Shown here: one piece after another, positions 1-6,426 of the stretch
Position numbering within the stretch: the stretch's first letter is position 1
Layout: each line of letters begins with the position of its first letter
Assembly (NCBI GenBank): GCA_041666965.1
Contig: JBAYFX010000024.1
Span: 1-13,410, forward strand
DNA from: JBAYFX01 sp041666965
GTDB lineage: Bacteria > Patescibacteriota > Microgenomatia > UBA12405
Length of the DNA: 13,410 nucleotides
Direction of reading: 5' to 3'
The notes under the pieces: model-generated
What the model was told of the DNA's origin: nothing
The model's input: only the letters and a program-made list of their open reading frames with translations
The model's database searches: none
Position numbers and translations under genes: made by a program

Positions 1-111
1 CGAAAAGGATATTACCACAATCGTTAGGTTTATTAAAGCGTCGCGTTTGGGCCAGGTGATGTTTTTAAATTCAGCGACGACTTCGCGCAGAAACTTAAGG
101 ACTTTGGACAT
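1..111 (-). CDS. secE: SecE, preprotein translocase subunit (5' part only, runs off the window)
   Basis: SecE is the small essential membrane subunit that clamps SecY in the Sec translocon. The reverse strand reads from an ATG at 111 down to base 1, 37 codons with no stop. The peptide begins MSKVLKFLREVVAEFKNI and continues TWPKR, giving the amphipathic helix and the E-F-K-x-I-x-W-P signature found just before the transmembrane helix of single-span SecE proteins. The hydrophobic stretch LINLTIVVISF begins at about residue 27 and is cut by the window edge. In many bacteria nusG and the L11/L1 ribosomal genes follow secE, so they are expected beyond the left edge; this is not visible here. The gene is divergent from the next one. 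A -10 box ends 6 nt before the start codon, so the mRNA is probably leaderless. Confidence 0.88.
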   Translation of the reverse strand, partial: MSKVLKFLREVVAEFKNITWPKRDALINLTIVVISFS

Positions 112-117
112 GAGGGT

Positions 118-123
118 ATTATA
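118..123 (-). promoter_or_regulatory. -10 box of secE, leaderless arrangement
   Basis: The reverse strand carries a perfect TATAAT six bases before the secE ATG (TATAAT-ACCCTC-ATG). Transcription would start at or next to the A of the start codon. No convincing -35 hexamer is seen at 16-18 nt upstream. Confidence 0.6.
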
Positions 124-166
124 TATTAAAGTCGTTAGTTATAAAGATTGTGACTAGTACAATATT

Positions 167-195
167 TTGAAATCGGAATCAGTGCGATGTACTAT
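167..195 (+). promoter_or_regulatory. Promoter of the TraB-like gene, leaderless arrangement
   Basis: TTGAAA (167-172) is followed after exactly 17 nt by TACTAT (190-195), and the ATG at 203 comes 7 nt after the -10. This argues that the in-frame TTG at 167 is the -35 box and not a start codon. Predicted transcription starts at or next to the ATG. Confidence 0.6.
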
Positions 196-202
196 AGTGT
201 AT

Positions 203-1096
203 ATGGGAGAAGACAGCCAAGAGGGTGGTAATTCAAGAAGAAGGTTTCTAATGAGTTTGCCTCCAGCTTTGGCATTAGGGGCAGCGGGTTTGGCCGTTAA
301 CCAATCGCAGGAAACCGGCCAGAATAGCTTTGAATTAGTTAATTTTTCGGTGGGGTCTGTGAAGATTGCCGGACTAAAAACAGAGCATGACAGGGACAGC
401 TTGGAGATACATCAGCAAGAGATAGAGAGATATGTACAACAGTACGGTTTAATAATTCCGGAATACTTTCCTCCCGAATATGAAAACTTAACTGGGGTAC
501 CTTTAGTGGGTGGGACTATTAAGAGTTATGAAAAACGGAACGCCTTATTTACATGGTTGAGCCAGACCGGTTTAAATCAAAGTTGCGGTAGAGTAATGGT
601 TTTAGATCCGGCTTGTGGTTCTGAATTTATAGCTTCGTTTGTGAAAGGGGCGGTAGCGACTGGGTTAGGGGGTGGTGCGGTGGCTGTTAAAACGAATGAC
701 GAGTTTAGTAATTTGGAAGGTAACACTAAAAATAATGTAAGCAGGAGAAAATTTTTAAAAGTAATGGCGCAATTAGCAGTAATCGGAACTAGTACAGTTG
801 AGCTTTCAAATGGTTATATGGCCGTGGAAAATGATATGAGAAGGGTGATGGTTGCGGAAAAGTTAACATGGCTTGGTGAAATTTTAGAACCGGGAATAAG
901 GCCATTGTTAATATACCCCGGAACTCATATGAATAAGATTATTTACTATTCGCAAAATCACCAGGAAAGACAGGCCAGACTGGAGGTATACCACCAGTAT
1001 TTGGGAGAGCCTGCGTTTAATAACTTAATGGCTTGGCGATATTGGGAGAGGGGTGAGCAGGGTGGCTGGAAAAGAGTTGGAAAGAGTAGTGGGTAA
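203..1096 (+). CDS. Putative TraB/TIKI-like membrane protein with two twin-arginine motifs
   Basis: A 297-residue protein if read from the ATG at 203; a longer in-frame reading from TTG 167 is possible but that TTG forms the -35 box. Residues 11-17 (SRRRFLM) with the hydrophobic stretch 19-32 form a twin-arginine (Tat-like) signal or anchor. A strand-helix-strand follows, with G57, H62 and E87 in AGLKTEHD and IIPEYFPPE. A hydrophobic glycine/alanine segment lies at about 142-162. A second, textbook motif SRRKFLK at 180-186 precedes a hydrophobic stretch 187-198. The C-terminal part has an Arg pair (213-214) and IYPGTHMNKI (H242). The order G-x4-H, E, R, G-T-H resembles the TraB/PrgY/TIKI/GumN superfamily, but identity is not clear enough to assert an activity. 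Possible membrane-bound hydrolase; function unknown. Confidence 0.4.
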   Translation: MGEDSQEGGNSRRRFLMSLPPALALGAAGLAVNQSQETGQNSFELVNFSVGSVKIAGLKTEHDRDSLEIHQQEIERYVQQYGLIIPEYFPPEYENLTGVPLVGGTIKSYEKRNALFTWLSQTGLNQSCGRVMVLDPACGSEFIASFVKGAVATGLGGGAVAVKTNDEFSNLEGNTKNNVSRRKFLKVMAQLAVIGTSTVELSNGYMAVENDMRRVMVAEKLTWLGEILEPGIRPLLIYPGTHMNKIIYYSQNHQERQARLEVYHQYLGEPAFNNLMAWRYWERGEQGGWKRVGKSSG

Positions 1097-1164
1097 ATAA
1101 TGTGTTCATAGGTTTTGGGAAAATTTGAGAGGGAAAGGGGAGGAATTGATATAAAAACTTCTAG

Positions 1165-1194
1165 TTGACGGGCGCTATGGGTGGTGGGTATTAT
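1165..1194 (+). promoter_or_regulatory. Promoter of the nrdR-nrdJ-pduO operon
   Basis: TTGACG (1165-1170), an 18-nt spacer and TATTAT (1189-1194) make the best sigma-70 type promoter in the gap before nrdR. Predicted start is near 1201, leaving a leader of about 45 nt. A weaker second -10 (TAAATT, 1236-1241) lies 5 nt before the ATG and could give a leaderless transcript. Confidence 0.6.
1172..1187 (+). promoter_or_regulatory. NrdR box 1 (imperfect), between the -35 and -10
   Basis: GCGCTATGGGTGGTGG keeps the left half-site CGCTAT (1173-1178) and a degenerate right half TGGTG. It agrees with the remembered NrdR box (ACACTATATATAGTGT type) at 9 of 16 positions. Its CGCTAT begins exactly 32 bp before that of box 2. 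It lies wholly in the promoter spacer, where bound repressor would block polymerase. Confidence 0.5.
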
Positions 1195-1203
1195 GTGTTC
1201 TAT

Positions 1204-1219
1204 TCGCTATTTGTAGCGT
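1204..1219 (+). promoter_or_regulatory. NrdR box 2, near-perfect palindrome just after the predicted transcription start
   Basis: TCGCTATTTGTAGCGT has the perfect inverted arms CGCTA and TAGCG and agrees with the NrdR box consensus at 11 of 16 positions, including the CTAT and TAG core. Known NrdR boxes come in pairs about 31-32 bp apart, as here. In RNA form the arms could also make a small 5-bp hairpin. Confidence 0.6.
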
Positions 1220-1246
1220 TAAGCTTAATTATTAATAAATTAGCCC

Positions 1247-1696
1247 ATGCTTTGCCCATATTGTGGATTTGATGAAAGTAATGTTTTGGAGAGCCGGGAT
1301 GCGCTTGAGGGTAAGGCGACCCGCCGTCGGCGGGAATGTGTTAAGTGTGTTAAGAGATTTACGACGTATGAGAAGGTGGAAACAATTAATTTGAAAGTGG
1401 TTAAAAAAGACGGGCGGATGGAGGACTATCGTCGAGAAAAGTTGGAGAAGTGTTTTGAGAAGGCGTGTTGGAAACTAACAGCTGAGGAACGCAGTAAGTT
1501 AATTGACGAGGTGGAAATGAGACTTTTGAATTGGGAGAGTGTAGAAATACCGAGCCGGGAAATTGGTAAGTTGGTGATGGAGAAACTGCGCGATGTGGAC
1601 CCAGTGGCTTACATTCGGTTTGCGACCATATACCAAAACGTAAAAACTGTAGACGAGTTTGAAACATTAATTAGTAGTTACAAAAAAGAAAAGTAA
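1247..1696 (+). CDS. nrdR: NrdR, transcriptional repressor of ribonucleotide reductase genes
   Basis: A full-length NrdR of 149 residues. The N-terminal zinc ribbon uses C3, C6, C31 and C34 (CPYC and CVKC), followed by the family signature RRRREC at 26-31 and RFTTYE at 37-42. Residues from about 48 to 138 are the ATP-cone, opening with LKVVKKDGRMEDYRREKL, which senses ATP and dATP and changes the oligomer so that DNA is bound when dATP is high. It is the first gene of an operon with nrdJ, 4 nt apart, and two NrdR-box-like sites cover its promoter. It therefore probably represses itself together with the reductase. Since NrdJ here has no ATP-cone of its own, NrdR may be the main overall dATP sensor. 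Confidence 0.96.
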   Translation: MLCPYCGFDESNVLESRDALEGKATRRRRECVKCVKRFTTYEKVETINLKVVKKDGRMEDYRREKLEKCFEKACWKLTAEERSKLIDEVEMRLLNWESVEIPSREIGKLVMEKLRDVDPVAYIRFATIYQNVKTVDEFETLISSYKKEK

Positions 1697-1700
1697 AAAA

Positions 1701-4286
1701 ATGGACAGTCAAAATTTAAAAACTTATCCATTGGTAACCGGAGAATCGGTGCCAATACTGTCCGACAATGCCCGTTATATTGCGGAGACCAGGTACTCGA
1801 TGAAAAATGAAGCGGGAGAAACGCTGGAGAAAGTCGGGGATATTTTTTGGCGGGTGGCGTACAACGTGGCTTTGGGTGACGCTAAATTTGGAGCCAGTGA
1901 GGCGCAGGTGGAGAGTAGGGCCAGGGAAATATATAGATTGTTGGCTGCCCAAAAGTTTTTTCCTAACACACCGTGTTTGGTTAACGCTGGAAAAGCTCAT
2001 CAACAACTATCGGCTTGTTTTGTTTTGCCAATAGATGACTCGATGGTTTCAATTATGAAGACCATGACGGATATGGCTATGATACATAAGAGTGGAGGCG
2101 GGACCGGGTTTTCCTTTTCACGCTTAAGACCGAGTGGAGATTATATTTCAACATCGGGAGGAACTACTGTGGGGCCGGTGTCATTTATGCAGGCATACAA
2201 CGACGTGACGGGGCAGGTGAAGCAGGGCGGCGTGCGACGGGGAGCGAACATGGGGATGCTGTCTGTAGATCATCCTGACGTGTTGAGGTTTGCCGTAGTA
2301 AAACTGGACGAGTATTCACTAACTAACTTTAACATTTCCCTGGCAATTACGAACTCGTTTATGGAACGGGTGGAGCTAGATGGTGCTTTTTGTGAGGATG
2401 AGAGCATTCCGGAGTCAGTGGTTGAGGAAATAAGAGAAGCACAAGGTTTAAGAGATGTAGATGTTAGGCTACGGAAGGTTGAGGAGGGGGTAAAAAAGTT
2501 ATATGAGTGGGCTCGGGCGACAAAAGAAGGAGAAGGATATGGGCTGGTTAATCCCAGAAACGGAGAAGTAACCATGAAATTGAATGCACGCAAGGTTTTT
2601 AATTTAATAACCCGATTGGCTTGGCAGTATGGGGACCCAGGACTGGTGTTTATTGACCGGATGAATGAGGTAACCAGTAACCCAGTGCCAAAACTAGGGA
2701 GAATTGAGGCAACTAATCCGTGTGGAGAGCAGCCGTTACTGCCATATGATGCGTGTAATTTGGGGAGTATAAATTTGGCACAGTTTGTTAAGGCGAGTGA
2801 TGTGAATCAAGCCGTAAATGAGATTGCCACGTCCCTCGAAAGCAATCGGCGTCCTCGCAATGACGGGCCAGTGGATTGGGAAGGACTGGGGGAAGCGGTT
2901 AAACTGGGAATTCACTTTTTGGACAACGTGGTAGAAATAAATGAATTTCCGGTACCGGAAATTAGGGAAACTGTGTCTAAATACCGAAGAGTGGGACTGG
3001 GGGTGATGGGATTTGCGGACGCACTCTACAAACTAGGCGTAAGGTATGACTCGGAGGCGGGAGAAGAGTGGGCTCACAAGTTTATGAAATTTGTGAGGGA
3101 GAAAGCCAGAGAGGCGACGGTTGAATTAGGCAAGACCCGGGGAACTTTTCCCTCGTGGGAAGAAAGTGAATATGCCGGGACTGATTATAGGCCAAGGAAT
3201 ATGGCCTTAACAACCATAGCTCCTACGGGCACCATTTCGATGATTGCTGACACCAGTTCCGGAATTGAGCCGGCGTTTGGACTGGGGTACCAAAAGAATA
3301 CGGTCGAGGGAAAAGTGTTGTACATTGTTAACCCTGTGCTGGTGGAAGACTTGAAAAAACGAGGAATTTATAGTGAGGAAATACTGGCCAGTATTGTGAA
3401 AAACGAAGGTAAGTTGACTGGGCTTGAGCAAATACCCCAAGATTTAATAGAAATATACCGGACGGCACTAGAAATTAGCCCGGAGTGGCACGTGCGACTA
3501 CAAGCAGCGTTTCAGAAATATACTGACAACGCGGTGAGTAAAACAATTAATTTTCCACGGGAGGCGACAGTTGAGGAAGTGAGAAAGGCGTATTTGTTGG
3601 CTTATAAACTCGGAACCAAGGGAATTACTATATATAGAAGCGGCAGTCGGGAGAAGGAAGTAATTCAACAGGTGAAAACTGAGGAAAAGGCCGTTGCTGC
3701 TCCTACTTTGGCGGCTAAAAAGAAGACACCGGAGGCGGCACGAGGGGTACGCTTACGAAAGTCGTGTGATGCGGGTAAAGTTTATACTTCGGTATTTTTT
3801 GAAGAAGGGGACGGACCGGTTGAGGTGTTTGTAAATTTAGGTAAATCAGGGGGTTATATGGCAGGGGCGGCAGAAGTAACCGGACGGTTGGCATCGCTGG
3901 CGCTTAAATACGGAGCGGAATTGGATGAAGTAGCAGACGAGTTGGTGGGGATAAGTTGCGGGCAAAAAGTAGGGTTGGGGACAATGGCGACGCTGTCGAT
4001 GTTTGACGCTGTTGGTAAGTCACTTTTAGAAATATCGAGAGGCGAACAGTTGTCGATGTTTGAGGAGGAGAAAGCAAAAATTGAAATTCCTGGCGCACAA
4101 GAAGCGACCAAAGAGGTGGCTGTAGCCGAACCCATGGGGACCAGAGTATTGGCCGAAATTCGGGAGAGACAGGCAGAAGGGGAGAGCAAATTTGTAGGCT
4201 GCCCGGATTGTGGTAGCCCGTTATATGCCCTAGAGGGTTGTTTGAAATGTAGTAACGCTTATTGTGGTTACTCTAAATGCTCATGA
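1701..4286 (+). CDS. nrdJ: Class II (adenosylcobalamin-dependent) ribonucleoside-diphosphate reductase
   Basis: NrdJ reduces ribonucleotides to deoxyribonucleotides, using AdoCbl to generate a thiyl radical. The 861-residue protein shows C106 (QLSACF) and C352 (DACNLGS) as the redox pair, and N339, C341 and E343 in NPCGEQPL as the radical-site triad. Other family motifs are GGGTGFSFSRLRP (132-144), GGVRRGANMG (176-185) and APTGTISMIADTSSGIEP (507-524). Residues 688-770 form a TSCPD-type domain (KSCDAGK, GKSGGYMAGAAEVTGR). The tail has six cysteines (834, 837, 847, 850, 855, 860) as a zinc ribbon/redox tail. There is no N-terminal ATP-cone, so no classical overall activity site. Residues 374-389 come from an inserted repeat element. 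The last bases overlap pduO (ATGA). No clear Shine-Dalgarno precedes the ATG; translation is probably coupled to nrdR. Confidence 0.95.
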   Translation: MDSQNLKTYPLVTGESVPILSDNARYIAETRYSMKNEAGETLEKVGDIFWRVAYNVALGDAKFGASEAQVESRAREIYRLLAAQKFFPNTPCLVNAGKAHQQLSACFVLPIDDSMVSIMKTMTDMAMIHKSGGGTGFSFSRLRPSGDYISTSGGTTVGPVSFMQAYNDVTGQVKQGGVRRGANMGMLSVDHPDVLRFAVVKLDEYSLTNFNISLAITNSFMERVELDGAFCEDESIPESVVEEIREAQGLRDVDVRLRKVEEGVKKLYEWARATKEGEGYGLVNPRNGEVTMKLNARKVFNLITRLAWQYGDPGLVFIDRMNEVTSNPVPKLGRIEATNPCGEQPLLPYDACNLGSINLAQFVKASDVNQAVNEIATSLESNRRPRNDGPVDWEGLGEAVKLGIHFLDNVVEINEFPVPEIRETVSKYRRVGLGVMGFADALYKLGVRYDSEAGEEWAHKFMKFVREKAREATVELGKTRGTFPSWEESEYAGTDYRPRNMALTTIAPTGTISMIADTSSGIEPAFGLGYQKNTVEGKVLYIVNPVLVEDLKKRGIYSEEILASIVKNEGKLTGLEQIPQDLIEIYRTALEISPEWHVRLQAAFQKYTDNAVSKTINFPREATVEEVRKAYLLAYKLGTKGITIYRSGSREKEVIQQVKTEEKAVAAPTLAAKKKTPEAARGVRLRKSCDAGKVYTSVFFEEGDGPVEVFVNLGKSGGYMAGAAEVTGRLASLALKYGAELDEVADELVGISCGQKVGLGTMATLSMFDAVGKSLLEISRGEQLSMFEEEKAKIEIPGAQEATKEVAVAEPMGTRVLAEIRERQAEGESKFVGCPDCGSPLYALEGCLKCSNAYCGYSKCS
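2820..2866 (+). repeat. Palindromic dispersed-repeat-like element inserted in frame in nrdJ
   Basis: The stretch begins GAGATTGCCACGTCC and ends CCTCGCAATGACGG. Both ends match a short intergenic repeat remembered from many bacterial genomes (reverse complement CGTCATTGCGAGG ... GACGTGGCAATCTC). GATTGC (2822-2827) and GCAATC (2842-2847) are inverted copies, and CGTCC-TCG-CAAT occurs twice in slightly different form, suggesting internal duplication. It encodes EIATSLESNRRPRNDG (residues 374-389) without breaking the frame, in a variable loop between NLGSINLAQF and VDWEGLGEAV. Its C-rich codons (tcc, ctc, cgc) differ from the neighbouring purine-rich codons. Confidence 0.55.
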
Positions 4287-4774
4287 GTGTAGTGACAAAA
4301 ATGGGGGACAAGGGGCAGACGGGAATTGGAGGGAAAAAGGTATACAAGGATGACATATTAATAGAAGCATTGGGACAAATTGATGAACTGCAAGCGATCT
4401 TACAAATAATAGCCGTTAATATTAATGTTACCTATGTTAAGGGAATTATTAATAAGATGACGAAAGATTTGTGGGCCATAATGGGTTGGTTGGGAACAGG
4501 TAAGCAAAGTATCAATTTGGATCAAGATATTAGAGAAATGGAAACTCAAATAAAAAAAATGGAAGAGGAGCTTGGGGAAATAAATGAGTTTTTAGTATTT
4601 GAAAAGCAGGGGGCTGTTTACTTAAACTGGGCCCGGACGGTGGCCCGACGGGTGGAAAGACGGGTAGTGAGTTTGAGCCAAACAAGAGAGGTAGATAAAA
4701 ACATATTAATTTGGTTTAATCGGTTATCTGATTATTTGTTTACCTTAGGGAGGTACGCGGGGGAGAAGTTGTAA
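4283..4774 (+). CDS. pduO: Cob(I)yrinic acid a,c-diamide adenosyltransferase, PduO type
   Basis: PduO-type ATP:cob(I)alamin adenosyltransferases make adenosylcobalamin, the cofactor NrdJ needs. The 163-residue protein has the N-terminal ATP loop TKMGDKGQTGIGG (5-17), the A-L-G-Q-I-D-E-L segment around 30-37, the helix WARTVARRVER (116-126) carrying the conserved arginines, and FNRLSDYLF (145-153), all in the family order. The usual P-G-G-S loop before the arginine helix reads FEKQG, a deviation. I chose the ATG at 4283 because it overlaps the nrdJ stop as ATGA, the classic coupling arrangement; an in-frame ATG at 4277 would add two residues. No cobalamin synthesis genes are seen, so it probably acts on salvaged corrinoid. 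A symbol such as cobO/btuR for other families would be wrong here. Confidence 0.9.
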   Translation: MSVVTKMGDKGQTGIGGKKVYKDDILIEALGQIDELQAILQIIAVNINVTYVKGIINKMTKDLWAIMGWLGTGKQSINLDQDIREMETQIKKMEEELGEINEFLVFEKQGAVYLNWARTVARRVERRVVSLSQTREVDKNILIWFNRLSDYLFTLGRYAGEKL

Positions 4775-4781
4775 GTTTTTT

Positions 4782-4853
4782 GAATTGGGTGGAATTCCCA
4801 AGCAGTGCCGCTACGGTGACAGCCCGACCAATGCAAATCTTTCGAGCAAAGAG
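4782..4853 (+). ncRNA. Candidate cobalamin-riboswitch-like leader (degenerate or variant)
   Basis: The 84-nt gap after pduO contains ordered elements resembling a short class-II cobalamin aptamer. A P4-like hairpin GGG/CCC (4787-4789, 4797-4799) encloses GUGGAAUUC-type bases, close to the GUGAAAUUC of known aptamers. A P5-like hairpin GCAGU/ACGGU (4802-4806, 4813-4817) with one A-G mismatch has loop GCCGCU, compared with CCCGCC in the consensus. A J6/3-like AAUGC follows (4830-4834). Last comes UCUUU-CGAGC-AAAGA (4838-4852), a perfect 5-bp hairpin that would bury the AAAGAG just before the ATG at 4859. Three bases of the two loops (GCU and AGC) could pair. Against it: the GGGAA of J3/4 is only UUGAA and a P3 stem is weak. 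The comparison is from memory. Confidence 0.35.
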
Positions 4854-4858
4854 TAAAT

Positions 4859-5755
4859 ATGTATCAGTCACATGAATGTATTGGTGTTACTCCTGTGATT
4901 AGCGCCCAAAAAAGCAATTTGCAGGAAGCGACAATGGCTGTTCGGGAAAATCAGAAGGGGGTAGCATTGGTTGATAATGTAAATCATTATGAATTTGTAG
5001 TAACCCGTGAAAGAGGACCAGAATTGGGAGTAGACATAAGAGAAAAATTAGGACAATTGGAAAATTTGGGGATGGAAGCGATGATAGATTTGTTTGATAG
5101 AGGATGTAAATGGGTTTTTTGGATTAGCCCCAAAGGAGGAATAAGTAATTATCCTCAATCGAGATTTTGTTTATTAAGAATTGGGGAAATTGACAATGGT
5201 ATACGTTTAAGCGGCTGGGGAATAAAGGCACCCGTCCATACCGGAGAAGAGTGCTTGACTATTGCTAAGGCCCAGATGAAGTTAGGGTGTGAAACGCCGG
5301 GGTTGGTTTTTTGCTTTGATGATTTAAGATCAACTCCTTTGGGGTTTAAAAAAGGAGATGATGAAGTGTTTGAGGTGATGCGACAAACAGTAGATATGCC
5401 TGAAGTGTGGGATTCAATAGAAAACGGTGACGTTCAACGGAGTCAAAAAGAAATGGAAGCAGTGGTTGGTGAAGAATTGGCAAAATTACCAAATGAGGTG
5501 AGAATGGCCATGAGTGATTATCAGTTCCAATACTGGCTGGAAACCAGGTTGGCTCAGAGAAATATTTATTTGGAGGCAGGGGGGAATCATGGGGGGTCGG
5601 TGTTGGGAGGAATGGGGGTTGGAGGGGGAGTGTTTAACCAAATATTTGGAATGACAACTATTGTTGGAGAATTGGATTCAAGACTGGTGGAATGTAAAAA
5701 CTGCCATAAGGTTTATATGAAAAAGAAGGGAGAGTGTCCAGCTTGTAAAAGCTAA
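4859..5755 (+). CDS. Unrecognised 298-residue protein with C-terminal zinc ribbon
   Basis: I do not recognise the family. The body (about 35-230) is mixed and soluble, with WVFWISPKGG at about 85-94 followed by a Y-P-x-S-R segment, and a helical, acidic region at about 160-225 (for example RSQKEMEAVVGEEL). A glycine-rich linker (242-258, GGNHGGSVLGGMGVGGG) leads to a hydrophobic stretch and a terminal zinc ribbon with C279, C282, C293 and C296 (C-x2-C-x10-C-x2-C). No signal peptide is seen. The start at 4859 is preceded by AAAGAG inside a hairpin; an alternative ATG at 4934 has AGGAAG at good spacing and would remove 25 weakly typical residues. No -10 box lies close to the ATG, so transcription may come from the nrdR operon through the structured leader. 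Confidence 0.7.
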   Translation: MYQSHECIGVTPVISAQKSNLQEATMAVRENQKGVALVDNVNHYEFVVTRERGPELGVDIREKLGQLENLGMEAMIDLFDRGCKWVFWISPKGGISNYPQSRFCLLRIGEIDNGIRLSGWGIKAPVHTGEECLTIAKAQMKLGCETPGLVFCFDDLRSTPLGFKKGDDEVFEVMRQTVDMPEVWDSIENGDVQRSQKEMEAVVGEELAKLPNEVRMAMSDYQFQYWLETRLAQRNIYLEAGGNHGGSVLGGMGVGGGVFNQIFGMTTIVGELDSRLVECKNCHKVYMKKKGECPACKS

Positions 5756-5757
5756 AA

Positions 5758-5778
5758 AGATTAACGGGAATTTAATCT
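5758..5778 (+). other. AT-rich inverted repeat after the zinc-ribbon gene
   Basis: AGATTA (5758-5763) and TAATCT (5773-5778) are perfect 6-bp arms around a 9-nt loop. It begins 3 nt after a stop codon and ends 2 nt before a putative -35 box. It is too weak and lacks a T-run for a standard terminator, so an operator or chance is equally possible. Confidence 0.25.
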
Positions 5779-5780
5779 AA

Positions 5781-5808
5781 TTCACACAGAGGGCGAGGAA
5801 AATATGAT
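5781..5808 (+). promoter_or_regulatory. Putative promoter before the Trp-rich gene
   Basis: TTCACA (5781-5786), a 16-nt spacer and TATGAT (5803-5808) each match the sigma-70 hexamers at five of six bases. The -10 ends only 2 nt before the GTG at 5811, closer than at the other genes here, so either the true start is not this GTG or the -10 is different. Confidence 0.4.
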
Positions 5809-5810
5809 TT

Positions 5811-6395
5811 GTGACAAGGTTCAACGAGTTTGACGGGCGGATTAATAAAGTTGAGCCGTTGGTGCCGAAAGATAAGGCGGGGGGCTGGAAAGGGCCTGGT
5901 GGAGAACTGGGAATTAGGGAGGTTAAGAAAGAGCCAGAAAGTAGTCGAGGGGTATGGGGCTATTTTAATGAGATAAGCTGGGTAGTGGAGGAACTTGAGG
6001 TAATTAAAGACTGGTGGCCACACACTACCCAAATTCTAGTCGACGACGATTGGATTCGTACCAGTTGGATTATTGAAAGAGGTCAATTTGTAATGAATGA
6101 TGACTTAAGACCAGAGTTGAGGGTTATTGGGGAGTGGTTTAACGGAGCTAATAGAGTGGAAGTAAACCGACAAACGGACGCGTTGGAAATTTGCGGCGCG
6201 GTGGGTTTGATGGTGGCTTGGGAAGAGGAGGGAAGAGTGGGAGTGGCGGTGATGAGAAGACTTCAAGATGAAATGCCTAGTGCTACTGTGGGAATTGGCA
6301 TTGAAAATGGTAGTCTTAGCTGGGTAATGATGGAGGGGTTAAACGATGAGGGGCAAAGAATTCGAAACTGGTGGAATTTGGGCGATATGGGTTGA
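5811..6395 (+). CDS. Unrecognised Trp-rich soluble protein, 194 residues
   Basis: No family recognised. The reading frame is intact from GTG 5811 to TGA 6393-6395 and rich in tryptophan and acidic residues, with WWPHTTQILVDDDWIRTSW in the middle and two Gly/Val-rich strands toward the end (ICGAVGLMVAW, GVAVMRR). There is no signal peptide, membrane helix or cysteine cluster. No ATG exists near the beginning, so GTG is the first available start; GAGG at 5795-5798 is a distant possible Shine-Dalgarno. A 9-codon out-of-frame ORF from the ATG at 5804 overlaps the start. Its stop codon lies inside the -35 box of the next gene. It may share a cellular role with the zinc-ribbon protein before it, but nothing in the sequence shows one. 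Confidence 0.65.
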   Translation: MTRFNEFDGRINKVEPLVPKDKAGGWKGPGGELGIREVKKEPESSRGVWGYFNEISWVVEELEVIKDWWPHTTQILVDDDWIRTSWIIERGQFVMNDDLRPELRVIGEWFNGANRVEVNRQTDALEICGAVGLMVAWEEEGRVGVAVMRRLQDEMPSATVGIGIENGSLSWVMMEGLNDEGQRIRNWWNLGDMG

Positions 6396-6420
6396 GGTTA
6401 ACAAAATTATAGATTAGAAT
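6392..6420 (+). promoter_or_regulatory. Promoter of the SIMPL-domain gene, leaderless arrangement
   Basis: TTGAGG (6392-6397), which contains the stop codon of the preceding gene, is followed after exactly 17 nt by TAGAAT (6415-6420). Six bases later is the ATG at 6427, so the transcript probably starts at the ATG. Confidence 0.6.
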
Positions 6421-6426
6421 TAACTA

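Noticed and set aside
167..202. TTG start at 167 for the TraB-like protein, adding 12 residues
   Set aside because: The TTG is part of a TTGAAA-17-TACTAT promoter, so it would not be transcribed; the ATG at 203 fits the -10 spacing seen elsewhere and the Tat motif.
1098..1200. Repeated ATGTGTTC upstream of nrdR (about 1098 and 1193) as an operator pair
   Set aside because: Not palindromic, about 95 bp apart, and short enough to be chance; the CGCTAT pair at 32 bp explains regulation better.
4776..4781. A run of six T just after pduO as an intrinsic terminator
   Set aside because: No stable hairpin precedes it; the structured elements lie after the T-run, not before it.
1401..6032. Several reverse-strand ORFs opposite nrdR, nrdJ and the hypothetical genes
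   Set aside because: All are antisense to well-supported genes and read as Ser/Pro/Leu-rich shadows without family motifs.
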